A DNA stretch of 64,000 nt from positions 58,855 to 122,854 of IMG/VR virus record IMGVR_UViG_3300027747_004524; one strand, 5' to 3'. Positions 39,141 to 47,721 of the stretch are shown one piece after another. The stretch comes from a virus. Under the pieces are notes generated by a model that did no database searches, had not been told where the DNA came from, and saw only the letters and a program-made list of their open reading frames with translations. Numbering within the stretch: the stretch's first letter is position 1; the number at the start of each line of letters is the position of its first letter. Both the position numbers and the translations under genes were made by a program.

Positions 39141-40019
39141 ATGAATAAGGTTTCTTATAAGCTAAATTTTAATACGGATTTATCAGAGAATAGTATAAAT
39201 CTTCTTATAAAAAATATTGAAGCAAGATTATCTTCCAATAAGAGTTTGTTTGAAATAAACTCTACTTTAGATTTTGAAGCTCTAAACCCCAAATCTAGAG
39301 TTCGTGTTTTTGAAGTTTCTGTGGAAGAAGTTTTAGAAAATTTGTCTGATGGCAAAAGGTCTTTTGTTTTTGAGGATAAAAGTTATTTGGTTAAGATGAA
39401 CGCACAGCGTTACTTTATGTTCAAAGAGAACCGTCGCTGTGTTTGCTGTGGCCTAAAAGGCACAAGGATGTTTCTTGAATATCACCCTTATGACATGACT
39501 CCTCATTTTAATCTTTATGGGGAATTAGATGACGGTCTTGTTTTGATGACAAAGGATCATATTCTTGCCAAGGCTTCTGGTGGAGATGACAGACACTCAA
39601 ACTATCAAACAATGTGTGCCATTTGTAATGGACTAAAAGGTCATACTTCTTTAACTCTAGAGTCTCTAAGAATGTTAAGAAGGTTTTTTGATGAAGCCAA
39701 GCTCAGTATGACAAAGAAACAGCTGCACACTTCCTTGGAAGGACAAAAACTTCGACTAAGAAAGAAAGAAAAACGATCTAGGCCTAAAAAGCCTAAGAAA
39801 GGATCTGTTTTCTTAAGTTGTGATATAGCCTGTTATGTTGATGCCAAAGGAGGGCTTTACGGTAGGCACATTTATGAGAAGAATTCTGACAAAAGAGTTG
39901 GTTGCATGAAAAAAGGTCTAATTTTGGATCCTATATTGGAATATCGTGGAGAAATTATTTGTTCTCTTGGCGAAAAAAGTTCTATAAGGATATTAAAGCA
40001 CAACCTTTGTCACGGTTAG
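39141..40019 (+). CDS. HNH endonuclease-like protein
   Basis: A 292-residue protein. The HNH core lies at about 95-170: a CVCCGLKGTRM zinc pair (about 98-108), LVLMTKDHILAKASGGDD (about 133-150, with DH), NYQTMCAICNGLKG (about 153-166, with N and the second Cys pair). The C-terminal third is Lys/Arg-rich (RKKEKRSRPKKPKKG, about 206-220). The 95-residue N-terminus is unlike known HNH proteins. A repair or packaging nuclease or a mobile nuclease; undecided. Confidence 0.75.
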   Translation: MNKVSYKLNFNTDLSENSINLLIKNIEARLSSNKSLFEINSTLDFEALNPKSRVRVFEVSVEEVLENLSDGKRSFVFEDKSYLVKMNAQRYFMFKENRRCVCCGLKGTRMFLEYHPYDMTPHFNLYGELDDGLVLMTKDHILAKASGGDDRHSNYQTMCAICNGLKGHTSLTLESLRMLRRFFDEAKLSMTKKQLHTSLEGQKLRLRKKEKRSRPKKPKKGSVFLSCDIACYVDAKGGLYGRHIYEKNSDKRVGCMKKGLILDPILEYRGEIICSLGEKSSIRILKHNLCHG

Positions 40020-40705
40020 TAGACTTTGTTGGATCCGAGTAATGTAAAGTGCTTTGCAACTAAAGTTTCAATAATTGCTTCGCCTAGATAACCCCCTGTC
40101 CGCTCAGCAATTCTGTCACTTTCTCTCATTTCATGAACTATCTCTATCTGAATAGAGCTTACTCGCACATCTAGGTACCATTTTCTGAACAGTTGGTTCA
40201 TATTGTTTTTTGACCAACCTGCCATAGAGCTGCCTTGTGAAGCCTCGTATGTTGTAAACCCTAGGTTCTCTAGCCTATCTATAAAAAAGTTTTTTTTCCA
40301 AAGGTCGAAGGTTATGCTGTGTGGAATTCCGACCCCATACCCCAAAACCATATCCATCATGGGATCGTTTGCTAAGATTCTATGTCTATTCGACATGCCA
40401 TGAATGTAGAAGATGTTAACTTCATTGGTGCCACCCGACAGAATTTTATTTTTGAATCTGATTATTGGGTCAAAAAACTCTTCTCTCACAACGTCCTCGT
40501 GACAATGCAGAACATTGTTGCAGTCCGCATAATCGTTCATAAAGTCTACTTTTTCGCCTTTTTGCCACCCCATGTTGATTACGGCGTATGACTTCGTCTC
40601 CTTGGCAGCCTTTTCTGCCACCAAAGCCGTTCTTTCATCGTCAGCCCCGTGTGGGGCAATGATAATAATAGGCGTTCTCCCTTGGATTATTTTTACTCTT
40701 TCCAC
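40016..40705 (-). CDS. N-formylglutamate amidohydrolase-like zinc hydrolase
   Basis: A 229-residue protein. PIIIIAPHGADDERTAL (about 12-28) holds the first metal His (H19) and acidic residues. VDFMNDYADCNNVLHCHEDV (about 53-72) and NIFYIHGMSNRHR (about 97-109) supply further His ligands, as in the N-formylglutamate amidohydrolase / poly-gamma-glutamate hydrolase group. It could act on gamma-glutamyl or peptide amide bonds; related to the amidoligase and GGCT theme only by chemistry. Overlaps the HNH gene convergently. Confidence 0.7.
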   Translation of the reverse strand: MERVKIIQGRTPIIIIAPHGADDERTALVAEKAAKETKSYAVINMGWQKGEKVDFMNDYADCNNVLHCHEDVVREEFFDPIIRFKNKILSGGTNEVNIFYIHGMSNRHRILANDPMMDMVLGYGVGIPHSITFDLWKKNFFIDRLENLGFTTYEASQGSSMAGWSKNNMNQLFRKWYLDVRVSSIQIEIVHEMRESDRIAERTGGYLGEAIIETLVAKHFTLLGSNKVY

Positions 40706-40748
40706 AAATTATTTATCAGCAACGCACAAAAAAGTAGATTATTGCATA

Positions 40749-40754
40749 TATAAT
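40749..40754 (+). promoter_or_regulatory. -10 box, probably leaderless
   Basis: TATAAT (40749-40754), five bases before the ATG at 40760, the same geometry as the promoter at 5599. No ribosome site or clear -35 box. Confidence 0.35.
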
Positions 40755-40759
40755 TTTCT

Positions 40760-40918
40760 ATGGGGAAAAAATGCAAGTCATCTCACACAAACTCTAATTA
40801 CCCCAAGGTTAGATTTGATCTCTCTAAAAAGCCACCGCTCGAAATAGTTCATCTTATTTCTGTTTTAAAGAAGCTGGAAAAACAAGGAAAAATAAAAATA
40901 AAAGAGCTTCAAAATTAA
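40760..40918 (+). CDS. Small basic protein, 52 residues
   Basis: A short ORF from ATG 40760 to TAA 40918, MGKKCKSSHTNSNYPKVRFD at the start and a Lys-rich amphipathic helix at the end (HLISVLKKLEKQGKIKIKEL). It lies between divergently oriented genes, with a -10 box five bases before the start. No family recognised. Confidence 0.5.
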   Translation: MGKKCKSSHTNSNYPKVRFDLSKKPPLEIVHLISVLKKLEKQGKIKIKELQN

Positions 40919-40946
40919 CTCTGATATTGATACCTTGGAGGAAATC

Positions 40947-41858
40947 ATGTCAGACTTTTTAATCACTGGTGGTACCGGTATGGTGGGTTCTGCACTAAGA
41001 ACCATTTTGCCCGATGCTTTATGTATTGACCGAGAATCTTTGCATAATTCTTCTTACAATGTAGAGCAAAAGGTTGTTGTTCATTTGGCTGCTAGAGTTG
41101 GAGGGGTCAAAGCGAACACTGACTATGTTGGTGACTTTTATTTTGAAAACTCGATAATCAATCAAAAAGTTTTAGAAAAAGCTAGAGTCGGGAAAGCAAA
41201 AAAAGTCGTTTCTATGTTGTCAACATGTGTCTACCCTGACGCACAGTACGTCACCTATCCACTAACAGAGGACCAGCTTCACATGGGTCCTCCTCATGAT
41301 TCTAACTTTGGATATGCCTATTCAAAAAGAATGTTAGACGTTATGTCAAGAGCATATCGACATCAATATGGTTGTGACTTTATAACTGTCATTCCTAACA
41401 ATCTTTATGGATTTAATGATAATTTTGATTTAAATAGTGGTCATGTTATACCTTCTCTTATAAGAAAAGTTTTTGAAGCAAAGATATCAAGGCAACCTTT
41501 TGTGGAAGTTTGGGGAGATGGTTCTCCTTTACGAGAGTTCACGTTTTCGATGGATGTAGCAAAGATTCTTCTCTTTGTTACAGAGAAATACTCAGGAGCA
41601 GATCCCGTAAACATAGGCAACTCTGAAGAACACACAATAAAACAAGTTATCGAAGAAATATGTCGTTATATGGAATACAGTGGCAGCATACATTGGAAAA
41701 CTAATTTCCCAAACGGTCAGGCTAGAAAACCTAGTAGCAATAAAAAACTTATCGATCTCGGTTGGAAAGAAAATGATTTTACTCCTCTAAAAGAAGGACT
41801 AAGACTTACCTGTAAATGGTTTGTTGAAAACTATCCAAATTTAAGAGGTATTTCATGA
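40947..41858 (+). CDS. fcl: GDP-L-fucose synthase, Fcl/WcaG-like
   Basis: A 303-residue extended SDR. The NADP-binding GGTGMVGSA lies at 8-16, LAARVGGVKAN (about 47-57), the catalytic region STCVYPDAQ (about 93-101), GYAYSKRMLDVM (about 122-133, with YxxxK) and IPNNLYGFNDNFD (about 150-162). It converts GDP-4-keto-6-deoxymannose to GDP-L-fucose by epimerisation and reduction. The TTGGAGGAAATC before ATG 40947 sets the start. Its stop overlaps the gmd start (ATGA). The pair gives a complete GDP-mannose to GDP-fucose path. Confidence 0.88.
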   Translation: MSDFLITGGTGMVGSALRTILPDALCIDRESLHNSSYNVEQKVVVHLAARVGGVKANTDYVGDFYFENSIINQKVLEKARVGKAKKVVSMLSTCVYPDAQYVTYPLTEDQLHMGPPHDSNFGYAYSKRMLDVMSRAYRHQYGCDFITVIPNNLYGFNDNFDLNSGHVIPSLIRKVFEAKISRQPFVEVWGDGSPLREFTFSMDVAKILLFVTEKYSGADPVNIGNSEEHTIKQVIEEICRYMEYSGSIHWKTNFPNGQARKPSSNKKLIDLGWKENDFTPLKEGLRLTCKWFVENYPNLRGIS

Positions 41859-42823
41859 AAACCGCAATCATAACAGGAGTCACCGGCCAAGATGGCTCCT
41901 ACTTGGCAGAACTTCTTCTTTCTAAGGGATATAAAGTTATTGGTCTAAAAAGAAGAACTTCTTTGATTTGCACCACAAGAATAGATGGTCTTTTAGACAA
42001 CCCCAACTTTGTTCTTGAATACTTTGACCTGAATGACTCTGGCTCTATAGAACGCTTGCTAATGAGATATAAACCCGAAGAGCTTTACCATCTAGCAGCA
42101 CAGTCGCATGTTAAGGTCTCCTTTGAAATACCTGAATCCACGATTGAGAGTATTGTTATGGGAACCACCAAAATATTAGAGTCTATAAGGAACTCTCTTC
42201 CATCTTGTAAGTTTTATCAAGCTTCTTCTTCTGAGATGTTCGGAGACAATCCAAACTATCCTTACAATGAAGATTCAAGATTCATGCCAGCTTCTCCCTA
42301 CGCAGCTGCTAAAGTCTTTGCTCATAACCTTGTAAGAAATTATCGCAAGTCTTATGGCATGTTTTGTTGCTCTGGTGTTTTATTCAATCATGAATCTCCT
42401 CGTAGAGGAGAAACTTTTGTCACTCGCAAAATAACCATAGGAGCAGCAGAGATAGCTCTTGGTAAGAGAAAAGAGCTCTTCTTGGGAAATATGGATGCTT
42501 TTAGAGATTGGGGTTTTGCTGGTGATTATGTTTATGCAATGTGGCTCATGATGCAACACGATAAGCCTGATGACTTTGTTGTAGCCACTGGCCAAGCTTA
42601 TTCTGTAAGAGACTTTTGCAAGATGGTTTTTGATTACTCGGGATTAGGTGACTATAAAAATTTTGTTAAGCAAGACCCCAAGTACTTGAGACCACATGAA
42701 GTTCCATATCTTCTTGGTGATAACTCTAAGGCTAGACTTGAGTTAAATTGGGAACCAAAACACAGCTTACAAGACCTTGTTAAAATAATGTATGACTTTG
42801 ATTATAATCGAATGAAAGTCTAG
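41855..42823 (+). CDS. gmd: GDP-mannose 4,6-dehydratase
   Basis: A 322-residue dehydratase: GVTGQDGSYLAELLL (8-22, nucleotide-binding), YHLAAQSHVKVSFE (about 78-91), QASSSEMFG (about 122-130), and SPYAAAKVFAHN (about 147-158, with YxxxK). FNHESPRRGETFVTRK (about 168-183) is diagnostic for Gmd. It makes GDP-4-keto-6-deoxymannose, the substrate for Fcl encoded just upstream. The gene order Fcl-Gmd in one operon is unusual but coherent. Confidence 0.95.
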   Translation: MKTAIITGVTGQDGSYLAELLLSKGYKVIGLKRRTSLICTTRIDGLLDNPNFVLEYFDLNDSGSIERLLMRYKPEELYHLAAQSHVKVSFEIPESTIESIVMGTTKILESIRNSLPSCKFYQASSSEMFGDNPNYPYNEDSRFMPASPYAAAKVFAHNLVRNYRKSYGMFCCSGVLFNHESPRRGETFVTRKITIGAAEIALGKRKELFLGNMDAFRDWGFAGDYVYAMWLMMQHDKPDDFVVATGQAYSVRDFCKMVFDYSGLGDYKNFVKQDPKYLRPHEVPYLLGDNSKARLELNWEPKHSLQDLVKIMYDFDYNRMKV

Positions 42824-42857
42824 CTTCAATTTCAAAGTTAAAATTCACCAACTTCTT

Positions 42858-42878
42858 TGTACCCTATAACGGTGTGCT
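42858..42878 (+). promoter_or_regulatory. Shared element, copy 2 (ACCCTATAACGGT)
   Basis: TTGTACCCTATAACGGTGTG differs by one base from the copy at 34035. The stem of the palindrome is imperfect here. Confidence 0.5.
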
Positions 42879-42905
42879 TGACAAGTGCCGGATTCCTGTT
42901 ATGCT
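42878..42905 (+). promoter_or_regulatory. Sigma-70 promoter with structured leader
   Basis: TTGACA (42878-42883), 16 bp, TATGCT (42900-42905). The leader folds with CCTGTTATG pairing with CATAGCAGG around GGGCC-ATTA-GGCCC, then AGGAGG (42953-42958) before ATG 42969. Confidence 0.65.
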
Positions 42906-42968
42906 TGTGAATGGGCCATTAGGCCCCACATAGCAGGAGACGGTCTACCCACAGGAGGTCCTTAACCC

Positions 42969-43976
42969 ATGTTAACCAGCGAACTGCCGGTAGTGATGCT
43001 GACTGCATCCCAAAAAGCCTTTGTCAAAAGTGAGCTTCTGAAGGTGACATCCTGTCTTGAACACTGGCAGGAAACATACAACCAAACTTTTTCGCCTGAG
43101 AAGCCGATCTCAATCTCGGGAATCAAGAAGAAGATTCTTGATTCTTCTCTTGAGGAAACTTTCCCACAGATCGTGCAGGCTAAAGCTCTGCTGAACAGTT
43201 TCATAAACGACCATGTGAATTCCCTTGGTGCTCCGCTAGAGTACACTGTTATATGTTCTTTTTCCGCCATGTGTATATCGTTGGCTAGAAGCAGATCGCA
43301 GAAAGTTTCTGCAGACCTTAATGTAGATCCTCAAAGTGTGTACGAAGACATCCTGCAGGATGCCTACGCTAGTGTGCATCACGCAATGTACTACTTCACT
43401 CAAAGCAACATACAGCTCTCTACTTTTGTTCTGAATGCCGTCAAGAGAAGTATTGAGAGATGTTCTCACTATAAGTACTCAAAGCTTTCCCCGATGTCTC
43501 CTGACGACATTCGAGACGTATACAAGTGTCGAACCGCAATGGGCGAAGACCCAGGAATGACTGTTGAGGAGTTGGCTCAAGAAGTTGGTTTAACACCCGA
43601 CAGAGCGGAAGAAGTTCTGTCTTACATGACAAAAGTTGTCAGATCATCGCAAAGTACTTCGTCCAATGATTCTTTCGACGTAGTTTCCAACATTCCACAA
43701 GATTCGTCTTCGTTGGAAGAAGTTGATAACATCGACACCGTAGACTTCTTGAAAAAGATCTTTGACCAGACTGATCATACAATGCTCTCTCTTTCGAAGG
43801 AGGAAAAAGAAGTCATTGCAGCTGCTGTCTTTTACCGCTTTGAAAGAGGATGGCAATCCACCTTTGCAAAGCAGTACATCAATCAGTCAACTGGTAGGCC
43901 CTACACAAGAGCCCGTATAGGTCAATTCTTTAGTTCTGCTTTAACAAAGATCAAGGCCCATTTGGAGGCCGCGTAA
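42969..43976 (+). CDS. Sigma-70-like factor with regions 2, 3 and 4
   Basis: A 335-residue protein. Region 2 is seen in EDILQDAYASVHHAMYYF (about 125-142) with STFVLNAVKRSIERC, a region-3-type helix in TVEELAQEVGLTPDRAEEVL (about 199-218), and a region-4-like end in SLSKEEKEVIAAAVFYR then YTRARIGQFFSSALTKIKAHL. The N-terminal 120 residues are unusual. The gene has a promoter, operator-like palindrome and structured leader. It is followed by a TAATG overlap into the SNF2 helicase gene. Confidence 0.75.
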   Translation: MLTSELPVVMLTASQKAFVKSELLKVTSCLEHWQETYNQTFSPEKPISISGIKKKILDSSLEETFPQIVQAKALLNSFINDHVNSLGAPLEYTVICSFSAMCISLARSRSQKVSADLNVDPQSVYEDILQDAYASVHHAMYYFTQSNIQLSTFVLNAVKRSIERCSHYKYSKLSPMSPDDIRDVYKCRTAMGEDPGMTVEELAQEVGLTPDRAEEVLSYMTKVVRSSQSTSSNDSFDVVSNIPQDSSSLEEVDNIDTVDFLKKIFDQTDHTMLSLSKEEKEVIAAAVFYRFERGWQSTFAKQYINQSTGRPYTRARIGQFFSSALTKIKAHLEAA

Positions 43977-46129
43977 TGTCTGTTTTCCCAAATAAGTTTC
44001 CGTGCTTTTGTTCTAACAAATCTTGCTCTAAAAGATTAGGAGTAGGAGAAGGGTTGGTTCAAAGATTAGATCAAGGTTATGTTCCTTGGTGTAGAGATTG
44101 CGTTCCCGTTCGGATTGGGGCTCCTACAACCAAATCAACTATGAACGATAATTTTGAGATATTCACTCAATACGATCCTTCTATTGTGGCCCTGATAAAA
44201 TCTTTGCCAAAGTCCAAATGGAACCCCGATAAAAAGTGTTGGTCTGTTAGCAAGGAACTTTCAGATAGACCTAGAATATTGGAAGTTGCTGACTACCTAG
44301 GTATCGCTGTTCCCTCTTCCATAAAAGAGGTAGACACGACTAAAGCATTAGACCCAGCCCTTGTCACCGCTATAAACTCCAGCCCAATGTACCCCTTCCA
44401 GAAGGAAGGGTCTTTGTTCTGTGCGTCAAAAGACAAGTCTCTTTTAGGCGACGAAATGGGTCTTGGGAAAAGCGTCCAAGCCCTTATGTCCGTTCCCGGT
44501 TCCGCTCCTGCGGTGATCGTCTGTAGGGCAGGAATCAAATACAATTGGGTTGAAGAGGTTTCTAAATGGAGACCAGACTTAAAGCCCACAGTTGTTTCTG
44601 GCAAAGATGGTTTTTATTGGCCCGATGCTGGTGAGGTTGTAATAGTAAATCATGATATTTTACCTAAGATTTTTACGACTCCGTCCAAGATTGTTGGCGA
44701 AAGCAAGCCTCGATACGCAGAGAGGCTAAAGACTTTTAGGAAAGAATTGCTGTCTCTTAATCCTCAAGCGTCCTCTACATATCTGATTGTTGATGAAGCA
44801 CATGACTTTAAGAACTATGCTTCTCAAAGAAGCAAGAAGCTTAAAGAGATGTGTAAGCTTGTAAAAAAGGTGGTTGGCTTGACCGGTTCACCTCTTACAA
44901 ATAGACCGCCTGAGCTTTATGGTGTTTTTGATGTTTTGGGAATAGCTGGTGAAACTTTTGGTTCTTTTGAGAACTTTAAGAAGCTTTTTAATGCAACTGA
45001 AGAAACAGTTAACAAATCCGGTCAAAGAATGATTGTTTGGGGGATGCCAAAGCCCATAGTTCCGGAGCTTCTTAAAAGGACTATGTTAAGGCGATTGAGG
45101 AGTAACGTTCTTCCTGATCTTCCTCAAAAGACTTACACAACGATATTTACCGATCTTAATGACAAATGCCTTCTAAAGAAAATGGATGGTCTCCTAGGTG
45201 ATTGGGAAGATGTTATTAACAAGGGAGAGTTGCCGCCGTTCTCTTCTTTTAGTGAGATAAGAAAGAAGCTTGCTGAGAACAGAATTCCTCAAATGATAGA
45301 GTTCATTGAAGATGCTGAAGACCAGGGTATCCCTCTTGTTGTCTTTAGTGCTCATCTTCCTCCTTTAGATGCCCTCTTAACAAGAGAGGGCTGGGCTGTT
45401 ATTTCTGGAGATACACCTCCCGAAAGCAGACAAAAGATTGTTAACCTCTTTCAACAGAACAAACTTAAGGGGGTAGGCGTAAGCATTAGGGCAGGTGGCG
45501 TTGGAATAACTCTGACCAACGCATGGAAGGCTCTTTTTGTTGACTTAGACTGGACCCCCGCCGCAAACTGGCAGGCAGAAGACAGGATCGCAAGAATTGG
45601 TCAAAAGTCTAACAAGGTAGAAATAGTTAGGATGGTGGCTAATCATCCCTTGGACATTCATGTTAACAAACTCCTTTGCCACAAAATAAAGGTCATACAG
45701 GATTCGATTGATAACAACATAAAGGTTTGTGTTAGCGGCTCTGAGACCGAATATGAGTTTAAGACTCGTATGGATAAACTCTTAACTGAGCAGGAGTCTG
45801 AGAAGAAGGCAAAGATATCCGTTAAGGTTGCTCACATACATGAAAAAGAAGTTGCTAAGTCCAAAGGATTGGACTTATCTTGTTGTTCATCAAAAGCAGA
45901 CGTAATAAGACATGCGTTTAAACACATGCTATCGGTTTGTGATGGTGCACTTCAACGTGATGGAATGGGTTTCAATAAACCGGATTCGATTATCGCTCAT
46001 TGGGTCCTTTCTTCTGGTCTTAATGAGTTATTTGAATTGGAAGCGGCTTTTCTTATTCTCTCTAGGTACAAAAGACAGTTGAAAAAGAGTTTTCCGTCGC
46101 TTTTTGAAGAAGAAAAGATCGTCTTATGA
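43976..46129 (+). CDS. SNF2/SMARCAL1-like helicase
   Basis: A 717-residue SF2 ATPase. The N-terminus has CFCSNKSC (10-17) and C-R-D-C (39-42), a zinc-binding region, then a HARP-like region. The helicase core has GDEMGLGKS (158-166, motif I), VDEAHD (272-277, motif II DEAH), GLTGSPLTNRP (motif III) and, in the second RecA lobe, GVSIRAGGVGITLTNAWKAL then EDRIARIGQKSNKVEIVRMV (motifs V and VI). It remodels DNA or anneals it during replication and repair. Confidence 0.9.
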   Translation: MSVFPNKFPCFCSNKSCSKRLGVGEGLVQRLDQGYVPWCRDCVPVRIGAPTTKSTMNDNFEIFTQYDPSIVALIKSLPKSKWNPDKKCWSVSKELSDRPRILEVADYLGIAVPSSIKEVDTTKALDPALVTAINSSPMYPFQKEGSLFCASKDKSLLGDEMGLGKSVQALMSVPGSAPAVIVCRAGIKYNWVEEVSKWRPDLKPTVVSGKDGFYWPDAGEVVIVNHDILPKIFTTPSKIVGESKPRYAERLKTFRKELLSLNPQASSTYLIVDEAHDFKNYASQRSKKLKEMCKLVKKVVGLTGSPLTNRPPELYGVFDVLGIAGETFGSFENFKKLFNATEETVNKSGQRMIVWGMPKPIVPELLKRTMLRRLRSNVLPDLPQKTYTTIFTDLNDKCLLKKMDGLLGDWEDVINKGELPPFSSFSEIRKKLAENRIPQMIEFIEDAEDQGIPLVVFSAHLPPLDALLTREGWAVISGDTPPESRQKIVNLFQQNKLKGVGVSIRAGGVGITLTNAWKALFVDLDWTPAANWQAEDRIARIGQKSNKVEIVRMVANHPLDIHVNKLLCHKIKVIQDSIDNNIKVCVSGSETEYEFKTRMDKLLTEQESEKKAKISVKVAHIHEKEVAKSKGLDLSCCSSKADVIRHAFKHMLSVCDGALQRDGMGFNKPDSIIAHWVLSSGLNELFELEAAFLILSRYKRQLKKSFPSLFEEEKIVL

Positions 46130-46455
46130 AAAATTACTCAGATTTAGACTATTTTATCTTAGAGTCTTGTCGGAAGAGCCTTCTTTCGAAAGGTTTGGAT
46201 CTTTCTCATAAGCAGATACTGAAAAAGATCAAAAAGCTTCATAAGCTTTACGACAAGTTTAACTTCACACAACACAGTTTATTTCATCTTTGGAACATGT
46301 ATAATACTGATCCGCCTCATCCCCCTTATAACTACTTTTTTGAAACTCAAAATGAAGCGGCTAGTTTTGCGAAGAAGGCTAAAGAGAAGTACAATGTTAA
46401 ATGTGAAATAACCCCACAGAACAGTGTTTGGAAACTAACGGGTAAAAATGAATGA
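46126..46455 (+). CDS. Small hypothetical protein
   Basis: A 109-residue basic, helical protein that overlaps the helicase stop (ATGA) and the next start. Aromatic and Lys-rich (KQILKKIKKLHKLYDKFNF, about 28-46). No family recognised. Confidence 0.6.
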   Translation: MKNYSDLDYFILESCRKSLLSKGLDLSHKQILKKIKKLHKLYDKFNFTQHSLFHLWNMYNTDPPHPPYNYFFETQNEAASFAKKAKEKYNVKCEITPQNSVWKLTGKNE

Positions 46456-46891
46456 AGCAGACATAGAAGATTACAAAAAAATTGGTGTAGATGTAATACG
46501 GATTTATAAATCTGGGGGCCGCTGGCTTTTTAAGAAAGACGGCCACGAATACAACATGGCCCCAGCAGATGCGGTAGGGGCTTCTCTTTCTCCTACTGTT
46601 TTAGGAGCCAACCGTGTTATAGAACACGGTTGTAATATTAAAGGCATAAAAAACCCTGAAAAAGGTTTTTATTTGCTTTTTTCTACTCAATACTTTCCTA
46701 ATTCTGACGTCAAACTTACTTTCAAAGAGATTAAGTTCGACGGTTGGGTTTATAGTCTGGAAAGTATGTCTCTACAAGTTCCAAAAATTGTAGAATCAAT
46801 ATGGGTTTGTCCCTATTTGGGTGTTTATTATGCAAAAGGTGCCCCCAAAAACTTATATTTGAGGATTCTCCCAGATGAAAATTCAAATTAG
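46448..46891 (+). CDS. DUF6717-like protein
   Basis: A 147-residue beta-rich protein. I-R-I-Y-K-S-G-G-R-W-L-F-K-K (about 17-30), SLSPTVLGANRVIEHG (about 46-61) and WVCPYLGVYYAKGAPKNLYL (about 117-136) follow the pattern of DUF6717 (P-Y-x-x-G-x-W-V-F, then W-x-C-P-x-L). The function of that family is unknown. It overlaps both neighbours. Confidence 0.6.
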   Translation: MNEADIEDYKKIGVDVIRIYKSGGRWLFKKDGHEYNMAPADAVGASLSPTVLGANRVIEHGCNIKGIKNPEKGFYLLFSTQYFPNSDVKLTFKEIKFDGWVYSLESMSLQVPKIVESIWVCPYLGVYYAKGAPKNLYLRILPDENSN

Positions 46892-47072
46892 TGTAGAAAT
46901 ACTCAATAAGGGCCATTCTCTGACAGCTAAAGATTTAAAGGTCTTTGGAGCCATCTCTTTTATTAAACGCCTTCCAAAGGTGATTAAGAAGGCTATAAAG
47001 GTAGTCTGCTGGCCTTTTGATGCAACCGTACAGGTTCGCATATTAGATGTTCCGAAGGTGATTAATAAATAA
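46875..47072 (+). CDS. Small basic protein
   Basis: A 65-residue basic protein (MKIQISVEILNKGHSLTAKD; RLPKVIKKAIKVVCW). It overlaps the previous gene by 17 bp. No family recognised. Confidence 0.5.
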   Translation: MKIQISVEILNKGHSLTAKDLKVFGAISFIKRLPKVIKKAIKVVCWPFDATVQVRILDVPKVINK

Positions 47073-47075
47073 CTT

Positions 47076-47384
47076 ATGAATTCTCAAAAATCAGTGGGTC
47101 TTTTTAGCGTTTTTCTTTTGTTCTTGTCCTTGGTAAGACTGTGGGATCGTGACGTTCTTGGATCCATTTTATTCTTCGTTTTTTCTGCTTTGTTTTTCTT
47201 TTCCTATTTTATGGAAAAACAAAGACTTGTGAAGCAAGAAGAATCGGACCAAAGAAAGAAGGTATTCACAAACCTCGCATCACCTAAAATAATATCAAAG
47301 AATGAGGGAAATTCTCAAATTACAACTTTAATTGTACCTTCCCTTGAGCTTTTTAACGAGATGAGAAAAGATGCAAATATATAA
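47076..47384 (+). CDS. Two-helix membrane protein
   Basis: A 102-residue protein with hydrophobic segments at about 6-20 and 28-47, then a charged cytoplasmic part (QRLVKQEESDQRKK). ATG three bases after the preceding stop; its end overlaps the next ATG. No family recognised. Confidence 0.6.
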   Translation: MNSQKSVGLFSVFLLFLSLVRLWDRDVLGSILFFVFSALFFFSYFMEKQRLVKQEESDQRKKVFTNLASPKIISKNEGNSQITTLIVPSLELFNEMRKDANI

Positions 47385-47721
47385 GATAAAGCAACCTAGC
47401 TCGCACAAATTGTATGTAGCCTTGTCACAGGACGATGACACGCTTAACTTAAGCGAACTGTTGTTGGCTGGACACACTACGGATGAATCCATAAAAGTTA
47501 AAAAAGAGGATGTAGAAATCGTTTCTAATCCTTCTCCACCTTGGAAAGCTGCTTTCTTGGTTTGGAAAAACTCATTAATTATGAGCGAGATAGAGGACCA
47601 AGAATTTCGAAAAAGAGTTAAGTACAAGAAAAAGATCGTAGAACTGCTATCACACAAATACCAGATTGACATTGACATTCTTACCCAAATAGTTCACGAG
47701 CTTGAAGAAGCAGAGTATTAA
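47371..47721 (+). CDS. Hypothetical protein, 116 residues
   Basis: A soluble acidic protein (MQIYKIKQPSSHKLYVALSQ) with a helical C-terminus (KKIVELLSHKYQIDIDILTQ). It overlaps the membrane protein gene and meets the convergent glycosyltransferase gene. No family recognised. Confidence 0.6.
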   Translation: MQIYKIKQPSSHKLYVALSQDDDTLNLSELLLAGHTTDESIKVKKEDVEIVSNPSPPWKAAFLVWKNSLIMSEIEDQEFRKRVKYKKKIVELLSHKYQIDIDILTQIVHELEEAEY

